Notes: generated by a model not told the origin, from the letters alone. A stretch of DNA of 64,000 bases from [Phialemoniopsis] sp. UDSM-2020 (GCA_018873225.1 JAEILZ010000002.1:1-64000); one strand, 5' to 3'. Positions 10,727-22,533 are shown, counted from the stretch's first letter. Program-made: numbers and translations.

Positions 10727-11358
10727 ATGGATCATATAAGTATGGGTGGAGGCAGCACAGCGACGAATGCCGCACCGTCTCCGACCTCATCCGCTGGCGC
10801 CGCCATGGACATGCCGCACTCAAGCATGATGACTTCAGCCGATATGGCCATGGTATTCTTCCAGTCAATCACAACACCCCTTTTTTCCTCGGACTGGACC
10901 CCTGATAGCACTGGACAATACGCCGCCACCTGCATTTTCTTGATCGCGCTGGCCATCTGCCACCGCGTCCTGGCCGCAGTTCGAGGTGTTTTGGCAACGG
11001 TTGTTTGGAAACCACACCGCCACCGACTCAACGGCTCAAAACAGGGACATGGAGTTGGAGAGACTGTCGAAGCTCAGATCAAGGCAGAATTGCGATCTAC
11101 CCCGTTCATCCTTGCAACGGAAACCAGTCGGGCTCTTTTTGAGGTGCTGATTGGAGGCGTGGGTTACCTACTGTAAGTTGAAGAGTAATGATCTAAGCTA
11201 GCACCGTGAAAGTCGCTGACCATATCTTGTCTTCACATAGTATGCTTGCGGTCATGACGATGAATGTTGGCTACTTCCTGTCGGTCCTCGGCGGCATATT
11301 CTTGGGTACACTCGTTGTTGGGCGGTTTGGTTTGTCGGAGGCACACCTGAACTGCTGA
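10727..11358 (+). CDS. Ctr-type high-affinity copper transporter
   Basis: Exons 10727-11172 and 11241-11358 give 187 residues. Ctr proteins form trimers that import Cu(I). The N-terminus is rich in Met and His (MDMPHSSMMTSADMAM), as in the extracellular copper-collecting Mets region. A first membrane segment lies near residues 65-85. A basic cytosolic loop follows. The second and third membrane segments contain MxxxM (MLAVM) and GxxxG (GIFLG), the pore and packing signatures of the family. The intron (68 nt) falls just before MxxxM. The start at 10727 opens MDHISMGG; an upstream in-frame start at 10646 is not ATG-supported. Paired divergently with a metalloreductase that would supply Cu(I). 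Confidence 0.94.
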
Positions 11359-11764
11359 TGTAGGCTAGACGTGTCTTGGTTGTCATTTTCTCACGGTGAC
11401 AAAAGCGAGAGGCGATTGAAGATACAGTGTCTTATCAGTGTGCGCCCTTCGAGTGCCCCACAGCAACAACATGAAGGAAGCCGATGCTATTTGGTCGAAA
11501 GGACAATGATCTATGGAGGTTTGAGGGTAGCCAGATGCTCGACGGTTTGTTTAGGCCATAGGTAGTACCATATCTTTGATTTGACATCACCGGCCTCATA
11601 GGGCTGCCCGTGTATCTTCAGAGGGACTTGGCAGCATGACTTATTCTTGCCGTGGACGGGACATCAGTCTTCGCCGAAGAGGCGTCAGTGCTTTGATGAG
11701 TTATTTGATACACATGGCAAGTGTACCGGCTTTGAATCTAGCAATACCCTTCCATCAGCAACCT
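11359..11764. other. Convergent intergenic region
   Basis: Between the 3' ends of the copper transporter and the sulfotransferase-like gene. Nothing recognised. Confidence 0.45.
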
Positions 11765-12756
11765 TCATGACTGTAAAGCATACCACACCCCAAATGCTAT
11801 GACTATGGCGAGGACCGAGCCTGCAATCTTCATTCGGTTCAACGCCTTCTCAATCAGAGGATCGCAGAGACTGTCGATGAATTCTTGGAATGCCTCAAGT
11901 TGATTCTTGTCCGGCCAAGGTTCGTGCGGTATGTCCTGATCCAGAAAGTGACAAATCTCTTGCCAACCAAACCCTTGTTCCAAGTTCAACACCAGCAGCT
12001 TCTCGGGAGGAATGGTGGCTTTCACTTTCGCAACACTATGGGCGAGTAGAGCCAGGAGGGTTAATGATGCACTTCTATGAAAGAGAGTCGTCATACGTAC
12101 TAATTGATGTAGTACTGTCGCGAATGCTCCAGTCCTTCTGCCGTCAAGAATCTGCCGCCTGTCCACTGGTATAACATTCTCTCAAGAACGAGATGGGATT
12201 CATTGAGATGAAAATTGAAGACTCGGAACATGAACAGAGGCAGTCTCTGCCCGAGTAGGAGCCGCTGACCTAGTGTATCTCGCCAAGAGCGCACCCATCT
12301 GTCTGGATCTCTCTCGGTCAGGATATACTTCGCCTCGGGGTATGCTCTGTAAATGTCCTCAAACATAAGGCCCGGCATCTCAACCACCGACTAGGTCATA
12401 GCGAATGTTAGTGGCCCAGAGCCAACCGGAAGAGTCTTGCATTTATATCACCCACATCATACCTGCCCAACAGCTTGTCAAAATCCTGCCGAGTGTAGTG
12501 TCTGCCTTTATCATATATGACAGCATCAAGAGCTTCTCCCACAAGCTTAGCGTCAGGCGGTCCGTTCTTCATCATGACAGACAGATGGTATGCCTTGAAT
12601 CCCAGAGTGTCCAAGGCATTCAATAAGTTTACCGTGCCCGATCTGCAAAGGTTATAAGCCTCTCATCATAAAATAGTTTGCTGAGATGGACGGGCGAGCA
12701 TTGGGATACCTGCTTAAGCCAAGCCCAATGACTCGCATTGGTGCGGGATTCGCCAT
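11765..12756 (-). CDS. Sulfotransferase-fold P-loop protein with C-terminal membrane anchor
   Basis: Minus-strand exons 12710-12756, 12456-12642, 12101-12390 and 11765-12035 give 264 residues. The N-terminal GLGLSRSGT is the P-loop-like 5' phosphosulfate-binding loop, and the ERDPDRWVRSW segment is the 3' phosphate-binding region typical of the fungal Sulfotransfer_4 group. The LLVLNLEQGFGWQEICHFL segment is the usual C-terminal half. Many fungal members are annotated only as hypothetical, and the acceptor substrate is unknown. The last 20 residues are a hydrophobic helix, so the protein is probably tail-anchored. The first exon is only 47 nt and is needed to supply the P-loop. Confidence 0.87.
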
Positions 12757-13158
12757 TGGCGGTAATCTATCAATTGATTGTGACATTTTCTGGGAGTTGG
12801 CTCTTCTTGCGTGGATGAGTGTAATATCTGCACCTTTGTTAAAGAAGGAAACTAAATTTTCAAGGTCTCTATCTCAGCACCATATATTTCTTACATCGAT
12901 GATAGTTAGTTAGTCAGCGCTTCGGGATCAGACCCCGACCCGTTTTTGGCGAATGCCTTTTGGGCCTGTGCCCCTTCGTGGATTGGAATCCCTGGCAGAG
13001 CGACCAGGTCTGTCTGGGAAGCTTGATCAAACCTGGATCTGATCGACCAAGAGCCGGTGAATCTACACCTAACACGAAGCCATGCTTAAGGCACCCTCAG
13101 AACAGCATATGTTATGCGAGATGAAATCTTGGTCATTCAAGTCGGATATGGCCAGCTC
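12757..13158. other. Intergenic, tandem minus genes
   Basis: 402 bp between the start of the sulfotransferase-like gene and the end of the N-acetyltransferase gene. No gene or element recognised. Confidence 0.45.
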
Positions 13159-14250
13159 TTACGCGACAACAACCTCCACATCCTTCAATTCGGTCACGCC
13201 TCCCGCGATCCCTTCAACCTCTTCCTGAGTCAAACTAATGCCAAACCATCTCTGGAGCGCCGCCACACGCTCATGTTCTGTTCGGCATTCCTGGACGATC
13301 TCAGTCTTGCCACCCATGTTTCGCTTCACGATGCCGTTGACTAGCATTAGTTTGCCTACTATCCTTCTATCGGGTCCACCATTGCTCTGAACCCTGTCGT
13401 TGTCCTGCATTCTGTCACCGCTCTGGCCCCTCTCATCACCCTCAAGTAGGAACTTGACAATCAGCGTCATCTTTCGCTGGAATGTCTGCCCCGTGCTGGT
13501 GTAGAAGTTCATGATCTCAAAGTCCGCTTCGAGAAACTCCGTGTCGGGATCAAAGCAATAGAAGGAGTTCCATGCCTGCTTCTCCGAGTTGCGATATTGG
13601 TAGATCCAGTAACGATGCCTCCGTGCATCGGGATCAGTACCGATGGGCCCCACTTGCGGGATATGATCGTGGATATATCGTACCTCCTGCGACCCTAGAT
13701 TCGGTGTGACTTGACCCTGCAGAAGGGGCAGCGGCACAGTAGGTCCATCACCGCCGAACGCCACGTCACAGATATATCTGTCACAACGGCGGGCACCATC
13801 TGCTTGATGAGCAGGTAGTTCGACCACCAGAACCAGATGCACCAGACCAATGTAGTCTCCCTTGGGTACTCCGTCCTCTCGTAACCGGATACGTACACCT
13901 GTTGGGAAGGCATGGAATCCCAGACTGCGAAGGATATGGAGGAAGAAAAGCGATCCCTCCATGCAGTATCCACCACGATTGCGTCCATTGCCGATGAATT
14001 TCGTATAAAGATCCTGCGGGTCTAGGCTGAGTGTCTTGTGCTTGGAATAGTGCAGACTGAGGTTCTCGTAAGGGATTGCTGCGATCTGATGGACATGGAG
14101 GGCAGTGAGGACGGAAATGTCGTGAGCTGCCCCGCGGCCGTCATCGGCCGTCGGGAGCGGCGATAAGAGCAGATCTCGATATTTGCCAGGGAGCTGCACA
14201 TGGTCAAAGTATCGAGATAACTGCTCTTTGCTGAAAGTCGGGTTGCTCAT
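13159..14250 (-). CDS. Arylamine N-acetyltransferase
   Basis: Intronless 363-residue cytosolic enzyme that transfers an acyl group from acyl-CoA to arylamines. The signature NRGGYCMEGSLFF is at about residues 91-103, with Cys96 as the catalytic cysteine. The histidine of the triad lies in GLVHLVLVVEL and the aspartate in YICDVAFGG. An N-terminal IPYENLSLHY segment is also typical. In Fusarium, a paralogue of this family (FDB2/NAT1) malonylates 2-aminophenol in benzoxazolinone detoxification, but the gamma-lactamase partner (FDB1) is not next to this gene, so that role is not claimed. Length is at the longer, fungal end of the family because of a Gln/Asp-rich insert around residues 280-300. 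Confidence 0.93.
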   Translation of the reverse strand: MSNPTFSKEQLSRYFDHVQLPGKYRDLLLSPLPTADDGRGAAHDISVLTALHVHQIAAIPYENLSLHYSKHKTLSLDPQDLYTKFIGNGRNRGGYCMEGSLFFLHILRSLGFHAFPTGVRIRLREDGVPKGDYIGLVHLVLVVELPAHQADGARRCDRYICDVAFGGDGPTVPLPLLQGQVTPNLGSQEVRYIHDHIPQVGPIGTDPDARRHRYWIYQYRNSEKQAWNSFYCFDPDTEFLEADFEIMNFYTSTGQTFQRKMTLIVKFLLEGDERGQSGDRMQDNDRVQSNGGPDRRIVGKLMLVNGIVKRNMGGKTEIVQECRTEHERVAALQRWFGISLTQEEVEGIAGGVTELKDVEVVVA

Positions 14251-14689
14251 CTTGATGCCGCCACAGACGTCGCTCCACTGAGTGCTCTGTCAAAAGATAC
14301 TGTGAAGGAGGCAGAGTGACTCATACGCAATTCGCTTCGAAGACATCGATCATCTCAGTCTGGGATCCGATGGTGCACTTTTGAAGCGGCACCAGCTGGT
14401 GTGACTCGGGTGTGACTATTTGACGCTAAACCAAAAGTATCCATCAACAGGATCAGCCCACATCTGAATGATTAACGAGGGTCAGCACGTTGATGGTGGT
14501 ACAACAGCCATGATCTGCATGATAATGAGCCTCCGTGATTGACTGCGACCATTTATTTCCTGAGTGTCTAAAGGCAGAAGAAACAGACTGGGACGGCTGC
14601 AATGGGCAACAATAACCCCCAGGCTGAGCTTGACCCGCCACTGCAGTTTCACGCCATTATCATATCGAAGCATTCATCGCGGTCCGTTC
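14251..14689. other. Intergenic, tandem minus genes
   Basis: Promoter of the acetyltransferase and 3' region of the Zn2Cys6 regulator. Nothing further seen. Confidence 0.45.
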
Positions 14690-17119
14690 CTATGACGTCT
14701 CCGGTTGTGTAGCTTCGCTAAGTGACAGATCCAAATCACGAGGATCGCCCTTCCAAACATGGACCCCTTGGTCAGCTTGGACATCTGCTTCTTGAGGAGC
14801 AGCCCCATCTTGAGACACGAGGATGAGCTTCTGAAACTCGCTTGCCAGAGCCTCCATGTTCCCCATCCCACTGTCGTCATCCACTTGCGACAGATCAATG
14901 GGATATAGACTGCTGTACTTGACGTCAAGAGTAGCAACCCGTACATCCTCAATGAGGTTTTCGGCCCAGCCACGGCGGCGAAACACTCCGTTACGCCACC
15001 CCAGACTAAAGAATGCTTTTGTGATGCCGCTTAAACCGTGACACCATGGCGCAATGGATAGGCATCCACGCATGGTTAGTAGAAAGTAGAAGTGAGCCTC
15101 AGCAGACTCGCTGTCACGAAACACCTCGTTCAAGAGGTACAAATATCCAGGTGTAATCAGCATTGTAAGGTGTGTAGTCTCGAACCGCTGCCGGTAGGAC
15201 AACAGTATTCTTTTGAGCTGATTCACAGACGCCCTGTACGCTACCATGGACCAATTACCCTCGTGTTTTGAGGGTGGTAAGCTGCCTTGCTGGCGAGCCT
15301 CGATGAACGGTCTCCATAGGTCCATGATAGCCGTGTGATACCAAGCACTACCTTCTCGTCAGCCGACATCATTGAGCGCATATTACCATGTACATACTGT
15401 AAGAGGAGGACGTGGTGTGGGCACGTGTGACTCCGTCTGGTGCTTTCGGGTAAATCTCTTGACCAGTCTAAAAAGCGTTGATACGCTACCTCGGCTCTCT
15501 CGAAGCACGTCTCGTCGGAGACCGAGTGCCCTTTGCCAAGGAACTCGTGTACTATCACCCAAAACTTGGCCACCCAGGTAAAAGTACATCCCATGTAAAT
15601 GGGTAACTCTGAGACAGAGCTGCTGGACCCAGACGTATCGCCGGGTATTGGCAACGTTGGCGGGATGTGAATGCAGTGCTGGCGTCGAAAGTAGATAGAA
15701 TGCAGGCTTGCCATACAACAAGGTCAGCGATGAAAATGCCCATCGGGGTTATATGACTCACGTATGCCAGCCAAAGGCTCCCCAGGCAGCATATGATGCA
15801 GCCGCACGTTCCTCCTCATCGCCATATTGTGCTGTCACTCCCACCATACTAGATGTGTCAAAGAGGCCAAGCCGGCGGCCCATCTCGGCGCTGGCATCAA
15901 GGTAGACTAGCCCATCTCGATCATTACCGTGATGATTGCAGGTGAGAGTTAGAAGAATTGCTGCCGATACGACTGTAACGGCATCCCGAGTGCACTCTTG
16001 TACCCAACGACGTTTGGCTTCCTCGAGGAATTGAACAGATAGTGACGTCGCTCTGTCATCGAACTGTGCATATGTACTCTAACAGGAATCAGCTCTCGGC
16101 CCATGTTAGGATCTGTTGGCTGTACTTACGAAGGCCCACGCCATCAATGCACTGAGGAGCAACGGCGAGGAGAACCGACCACCTCCATGGACCAGGTCCC
16201 CAATGAAAAGGTCGGCGTCAAACAGTCCCAATACGGGATGTTCATTAGTTAGGTAAAATGAAATCGCTCTTGCTGCAAGTGTATCCGAGACGCTGACTGA
16301 TGTCCATGGCTGGATAAAAAGGTCTTTGAGACGAGGGTCAATGTACACATCGTCCGTGAGTGATGCCGCGTCCGAATTTGGGTCTGGACTAGCTGTATGC
16401 TGGTCTCGCAGACCTTCGACAGATCTACGTCGCTTCTTCGCCTGCCGAGTCGGGCGAGCGGTCCTTTTAGGAGCGTGAAGAAGATGGAGGTTGATATCAG
16501 CTAGTTCAAGCGGAGGAAGTTCAGGAAAGACGGCTGGAAATTGGTTGTTCAGATCGTGTTCCACATGGACTGGCGCAGAAAACTTGACTACCCTTGGGGC
16601 CCGAGGAATGGTGAAGGGGTCCGGCGACGACGCGCCAAAAGCAGGGTACGATGGGATAAAGTCAAATACAGATATCTTGTCTCGAAGATCTCGTAAGACG
16701 TCAATAGCGTGATTTTCCGGGGCCGTTCTTAACAGTTCCAAAACTTGATACAGATCCTGTGAGGTCTTTCGAAGTTCAAGAGCCTCCTGTTGGAAGGTTT
16801 CGGCCCGGACGCGTGTGCGGTAGTGGCATGGCAGCTTGCGGTCGAGACACGGAGAGCAGGATGGTTTGACGGCGTCACACTTGAGTTGAGGTTAGTTAAC
16901 GGATGTTCCAGTGACTTGGTGATGGCTTGCATGGGGGAGGCAACCCACCCTGATCTTTCTCGAGCGGCATGCGTCACAGGCGATCAATGTGGGGTTGGGT
17001 TTGGCCTTCTTGCTAGCAGGGGGCATTTCTGATGAGGCTCCGCCATGTTCGGGTTGGCTCGGATCAGAACTACCGGGCTTTGGCAACAGGCGACGGCCTG
17101 TTGGTGATGGCGAAGACAT
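14690..17119 (-). CDS. Zn2Cys6 transcription factor 1
   Basis: Minus-strand exons 16949-17119, 16130-16879, 15762-16078, 15398-15706 and 14690-15347 give 734 residues. The DNA-binding cluster, residues about 49-76, has the spacing C-x2-C-x6-C-x6-C-x2-C-x6-C and is split by the first intron after KIR. A basic RQAKKRRR stretch near residue 170 is a likely nuclear signal. A fungal-specific transcription factor domain follows, with GRRLGLFD and a WYHTAIMDLWRPF segment that is typical of the family. The first two introns and the two short ones near 15.4 and 15.7 kb all restore conserved segments. It precedes the sugar-porter module in the same orientation, but its own upstream region lacks the module's 15-bp element, so membership is uncertain. 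Confidence 0.9.
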
Positions 17120-17728
17120 CTAGGTAATTCGCTCGCGAGCACCCCTGCTCAGGCACGCTCGTTCCAGCTGTCCGGCTCCAGGGATGGTGGGGCTCTTCGA
17201 TCTTCGCAAGTCGTTCAATCTACCGAGTCAAGTAGCATGATGCGAGGACTTGTTACGTGTGCGGAGTCCCATCGAACCGCACGGCAATAGATGCCCTTGA
17301 AGACGGCGAAAGATGCTCTTCAGATATGACGCCGTGAAGGGAAGAGCATGCAAATCCAGCCACGTGCCTTGCATCTTTGATATTAAATTTATTCCAGGGT
17401 CCCGTCCCCACTACAGTACGCTAAAATGACGGATGGTGCGCGTCTCGAGGGGCCGATGATGTTCTAGACTCGGGCTGTTTTTAGCACTGTGCCCACTAGG
17501 GGCCCTCGATGTTTACTTTGCTTTTAGGCCGTCCAGGCATGTCAGCAACAGAGGTCCAGCCCACGGCGAGTCAAGTCAGGCTAAGAATTGACAAATTATT
17601 GGCAAGCCGTAGGGCTACGTCCAGGTTTCCCCGTTCTCGGCCGGTTCATTGGCCAGTGCCTATATGCCATAATCCAGTCCAAGCCCACGGGTCATGCGCG
17701 CGCGGGAGGGCGTGTCCAAGGCATGGCA
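17120..17728. other. Intergenic, tandem minus genes
   Basis: 609 bp holding the promoter of regulator 1 and the 3' end of the MFS gene. No gene and no copy of the 15-bp module element. Confidence 0.45.
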
Positions 17729-19759
17729 CTACTTGGCACCGGCCTGCTCTTCCTGTCTAAGACCATCGACGGCCTTTGTGCTGAGGCCGGTGCCCGCCTT
17801 TGTCCTCTCTATGTTGGTAATCTCAGCTCCAATCCCAGTCGACACAAACCGAGTAGATCGCCACGGGACAGTCTTCGATTGGAACAGCTCGTCCAGTTCT
17901 TCCAAACTTCTTCCCTTGAGCTCAGGGACGACAAAATACACAAACAAGAGAGCCAAGATGGACAAGCTGCCGAAGATCATTCCAATCCTTGACCCTAGAT
18001 ATCCGGGCTCGTTTTGGATGAATGGAGTGACATAGGTAATGATCAAGCTTGTGGAGAAACTGGCGATGGTAGCAATTGATATCGTTCGTTCGCGCAGCTG
18101 TGTCGTCCCAACCTCGGCTGTGAAACGCGCGCCATGCTCTGTTAGCTTGTTGACGGCTCCATCAGGGTATTGAGATCGAATCCTTGAGTGAGGCCAGCGA
18201 CGTACCTGTTACTGCCCACATGACTGAACCCCAGCATGCGGCCGCAAAGACATTCTGAACAGTACCTGTCAGCCAAGAATATGCCACTTGCCACTCGCAA
18301 AATGATTCTACCCAGGCACTCACATAGATCAAGAGGGCAGCGATAGCACCCTGCGCAGTGGCACCCTTTACGCCTCCAGGAGTCCAACTGGCGAGACCAC
18401 TTGTGATCCACATAAGAGCCGCCATGAAGAACGAGCCGATCATCAGCATAGGTCGCCTGCCGAGCTTATCAGAGAGATAGAACGCCATGATGCATCCTGC
18501 AAGACTACAGCCCATCACAGCGATGGCGATGGCTTGCGGTTGGTCGACGCCGACTTGGTTCAGGAAGATGACCAGATACGACGTGACAAAGGTGTTGCCT
18601 TGCGCCTGCTGTAGGCACTGCACTCCCATTGCAATACAGGTCCGGTGCAAGTTGGACCCTTTGAAACAGTCGGCATAGCTGGTCGCCCGATGATTTTCGG
18701 CTTCGTGTTGCATGGCCTGCTCGATGAGGTTGAGCTCGAGGGCAATCTCGTCCTGGCTGGCACTGCCTTCACGGGCATACAACAAGGCCTTCAAGGCCTC
18801 CTCACGCCTGCCTTTCTGGAGAAGCCATCGCGGTGACTCGGGGATGAACCACAGTGCAGCTAGTAAAAGAAGCGGGGGCCCAAACTGAACAATGATGGCT
18901 GAGATTGTTCGGTTAGCTCATGCGTCCCATTCAGTGGATATCAAATCGATGCATTGCATACGTGTCAAGTACGTCCATCTCCCAGAAAGATGAGTGATGG
19001 ATCCAAAGACAGTCGAGTGCGCCAGGATGGCTCCGACGTAGAGCCAGCTCTGGTAGAAGTTCACGAGGGCGCCACGGATGGATGCTGGTGCGAGCTCAGC
19101 CATGTACATAGGTACACAGTTGGCTTCGATACCTGGATATACGCCCCTAGTCAGCTCCTAGCCCAAGGTCCGCATTTGAAGTGCTGTAGACTGCTTACCC
19201 ATAGAAATAGCATTCACAAGCCTGCCGGCCATGATTCCCCAGTAACTGTTGATAGCACAAGATAGAGTCATTCCAATCAAGGCAATCACACAGACAACGA
19301 CAATAGTCATCTTGCGTCCCCATGCACTGGTCAAGTAGCTGGCGACAGCACAGCCCAGAATCCATCCGGCGATGGGGGTACCACTAGCAATCGAAATCCA
19401 GTCGGACGGCAGGCTTTTTGGCTGATCGGGACCATCAAGATGACGGCCGAAATGGTCATTGAAGACACGCGAGCCGATGATGCCTGACCACCAGTTGTTG
19501 TCATATCCGAAATTCTACAAATTTTCGAGCAGTATTAGTCTTTATCCCAAGGGTCGTAGTAAAGCCACCCAAGAGCGGCGTTCGCTTTGATCGCAATGCC
19601 AACTTACCATCGCGCCTATCTGAACAAGCAAGCACCGTTAGTATTCCTTCGATCACAAGAGCCTCGATCGATGCCAAGTTGACTTACTGATGCAAAGAGG
19701 TAGATTCGAAAGAGTCGAGGAGTTAGCTCCCGAAGGAGAGTTGGTTTTCTTAAGCCCAT
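17729..19759 (-). CDS. MFS transporter, sugar porter family
   Basis: Seven minus-strand exons: 19688-19759, 19608-19619 (12 nt), 19199-19514, 18962-19132, 18324-18898, 18206-18254 and 17729-18117; 527 residues. Twelve membrane helices are expected. Family marks seen: GMTLSCAINSYWGIMAGRLVN (helix 3-4), ELAPASIRGALVN, PESPRW, DKLGRRPM between helices 8 and 9, AEVGTTQLRERT and the C-terminal PELKGRSLEELDELF. The 12-nt exon codes IGAM and is needed to join FAS to NFGYDNNWW. Substrates of such porters include hexoses, glycosides and quinate-like acids; the specific one is unknown. The gene is divergent from Zn2Cys6 regulator 2, with a shared 15-bp element about 190 bp upstream. A start further upstream (19816) is possible but less family-like. 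Confidence 0.9.
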
Positions 19760-19955
19760 GTTTGCAGATGACAGAGCAAGGACCAAGGAGGGCAGAAATG
19801 ACAGCTGTAGGCACAACTCAGAGGCAGTCTCTTGATTTCAAGTTGTTGCCCCAGGGTGTCCATCCGTGGGGGAGTCTCTGCCTCTTATGTGTTTTGCGGA
19901 GTGGCCAATGAGGTTGGCGGTAACGATAATCAGACAGAGAAGAAAAGTCGGAGTT

Positions 19956-19972
19956 GCCCCGCGGCCAACTCG
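19956..19972 (+). promoter_or_regulatory. Module element copy A
   Basis: GCCCCGCGGCCAACTCG. Identical over 17 bp to copy B and over the first 15 bp to copy C. The core CCGCGG consists of the CGG/CCG triplets bound by Zn2Cys6 proteins. A 9-bp partial copy lies 150 bp to the right. Confidence 0.6.
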
Positions 19973-20118
19973 GCTATTGCGGGGAGGCGAGCTAGACCGC
20001 CCAGGGTAAGGTTAGTGGTCCTCTGGCGCTGGATCTGGGGAAATGAAAAGCGACGACGCGATCAAGGTTGGCCGACAAGATGAAACGGATTTGTCAAATA
20101 GAAGCTGCTGTGCCCATC

Positions 20119-20127
20119 GCCCCGCGG
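20119..20127 (+). promoter_or_regulatory. Partial module element
   Basis: GCCCCGCGG, matching the first nine bases of the element, in the same divergent promoter as copy A. Confidence 0.35.
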
Positions 20128-20341
20128 GCTTTTCTCCTGTTTCATTTACCATACACTCTTCAAGATATCTTCGACTGGGCGAAACTTCTCTCAAGCAGTG
20201 TGTGAGGTCTCTTCAATACACGCCCCGCGAACCTTGATTCCCAGCCGATCCATGTCGACCCCCCTGGTCAGCCAAGCTCCCTGCCAGCCCCCAAACTCCA
20301 TGTTTTTCCGAAGCTGGATAACTACCTAGCCGATCCTTGCC

Positions 20342-22533
20342 ATGACAGACCCCACAAACAACTCACCGCCAATGAGCGGTATCGCGCGTCCTTATCGATC
20401 CAAGAAGCAGCGCCCGTAGGTTACATACGTTATGTTATGTCCAACAAACCACCATTCCATTGATCCACCACGGCTTTGACTAATTTGGCAAGCTACAGGT
20501 GCGATGGATGCCGGCGTCGTCGTGTTGGCTGCTTTGTCCCCACAGGACAAAGCAACTGCACGCTCTGTCACCACAGGGGCATTTCATGCACCTTTGAATT
20601 GGCGGCACCCGTGAAGAAAGGTCGTGCCCCATCGTCTCGCAGACGGCAAGCCTCCGAAAGAGGCCAGCCCGATCCAAACCCCACTAGCAGTTCACTCACC
20701 GTAATCTCGCCCACCAGGCTTCCCTCTACGCACGAGGGGTCTTCGGCCGAAGCTGGAGCGTCGGTGCCATATAACGGAACAGAAGTAGCGGGTCGCTCCT
20801 CTTTATACGTGGGCACCAGTAGTGACCAGGATGTATACTTGCTCAGACACCTGCCTTTCGATGAGAAACATAGCTTTGGCCATCCGAATTGGCGGGTGAG
20901 AAAGATCTTTGCCGACGAGAAAACACCGGCCTACTTCACCGTAGGTCCCACCAGACAAATCCCACGTCCTGGAAAGATAAGACAGTCGACTAACCATACC
21001 ACGTTTCTAGTCGTACCCGAATGCATTGTTGGATGCCGACTCTGCGCTCTATGATCTGCAAGCGGTTGATGCTTTGGTCAGCCCTCACCAGGCGCGTCTA
21101 TTGAGTCTATACTACGCATATGTGCATCCAAGTCTACCCATCTTGGAAAGCAAGGCCAGATTGGAGGCTGCAATCTCAGCTGGGACCGTTCCGGCCTCGC
21201 TCGTGGCGTCAGTGTACTGCTCGGCTATAGGGTTTGGGCAAGATACCCCGGCACTGAAAGAACTGGCTGCAAAGGCAATAACACCGTTGCGGGACTTGGC
21301 ATTCGTCCGCATGACGTTAGAGACGAGGACTCCATCCTTGCAAACGATCCAGGCCATGTTGGTATACATGCAACTTCCGCCACTCTACGTCCGAGAACCC
21401 AACCACCCAGGGTTCTGGGAGCTCACATGCCAGGCAAGTGCAGAGCAACACCCAGTCAAACATTGTCGGGGCGTCACTGATCAGTATTCAGCTCGTGGGG
21501 CTTGCACAAGATACCGGCCTGCATGTTGATCCGGCTGAGTGGAACATTTGTCTTGCGGCGCAGCAAACTCGTCGAGTGCTCTGGTGGGCCGTCTACATGC
21601 ATGACAAATGGTGCACAGATCCCCTTACGAATGCTCAAGATCCATTGCTGGACTGACCAATTACCTGACAGGCTTGCACACTGGCTAGGCCGACCTAGTC
21701 ATATTGACGATAGGCAGTTCAGCGTTACCCCTCTGGTTGCAGAGGACTTTAGTGAATTACTAACGCCGCCCGTTGACGAACGCCTTGCTCACTCTGTGAC
21801 ATCATTCGTGATGCTCTCAAGGCTGACGATGGGCTTGTCAAGTGTTCTCGATAACTTCTACACTATTAGTCGCGGGCCGAGTGACATGCCTCCCGAAGAG
21901 GCACTATCGAGGGCGAGTACTTGTCAACGCCAGCTCAGGGAGTGCATTGATCAACAAGGGACCGTCCTTCTACGACCAAGCAGATGTATCAATGGTAAGG
22001 GGGTCGTAAAGATGAGACTTGTCCCACCTGAGTTCTGACTGACTCTTACAGACTATGCCTTTGTGTTTGCATACTACGGAATCGCTGTTTCGATACAGCG
22101 CGCCCTCTTTGCCTGCGTAGGCGGAACATCTTACTACGATGTAAAGAAAGAAACAGTACTCTTTGATGATCTCTTTCAGATCTTTGAGGACCTTCTTCAG
22201 CGAAGAAATCTCGATGGCCTGTGGTTAAGTTGTCCGTCAATCCTTCAGGCCTACTGAGCCCTGCGAAGACTGCTGACACCTGCTGACTGGGTTCCAGATA
22301 CCAAGTCGAATATTGCCATCATAGGTAACTTCATTATCACCGCTCTCTTATCAAGTACGGACGACGACGTGTACCAGACTCGCCAAGGCACATTGGATAG
22401 GTTTCGCGACTTTCTCCAAACCTTGGCTGATCGCTACGAGTTCGCGGCTTTACCGCTACTTAGACTTGATCTGTTGCTAGAGAGGTTCCATGATAGCGCA
22501 GTCTCGGGTCAAGACGATTCTTCCGAGACATAG
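20342..22533 (+). CDS. Zn2Cys6 transcription factor 2, probable module regulator
   Basis: Exons 20342-20415, 20499-20940, 21011-21433, 21492-21610, 21672-21994, 22052-22231 and 22298-22533 give 598 residues. The zinc cluster CDGCRRRRVGC..NCTLCHHRGISC begins at about residue 26 with spacing C-x2-C-x6-C-x8-C-x2-C-x6-C. The fungal transcription factor domain shows LVGLAQDTGLHVDPAEW, RRVLWWAVYMHDKW and LGRPSHI. Intron 3 (21434-21491) has a GC-AG boundary; introns 4 and 6 have unusual GT donors (GTGCAC, GTCCGT). Each is supported because it restores a conserved segment in phase. Position between transporter and oxygenase, and the element in its own promoter, make it the likely regulator of the module; this is inference. 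Confidence 0.88.

Larger units (their letters stand above)
19760..20341. promoter_or_regulatory. Divergent promoter of MFS transporter and regulator 2
   Basis: 582 bp shared control region. Contains copy A of the module element (19956-19972) and a 9-bp partial copy GCCCCGCGG at 20119-20127. Confidence 0.55.

Noticed and set aside
14130..14143. CCCCGCGGCC inside the acetyltransferase gene as a further copy of the module element
   Set aside because: It lies in coding sequence and lacks the CAACT part.
13159..14250. Benzoxazolinone detoxification (FDB) cluster
   Set aside because: An arylamine N-acetyltransferase is present, but no gamma-lactamase/metallo-beta-lactamase partner or other cluster members are adjacent.
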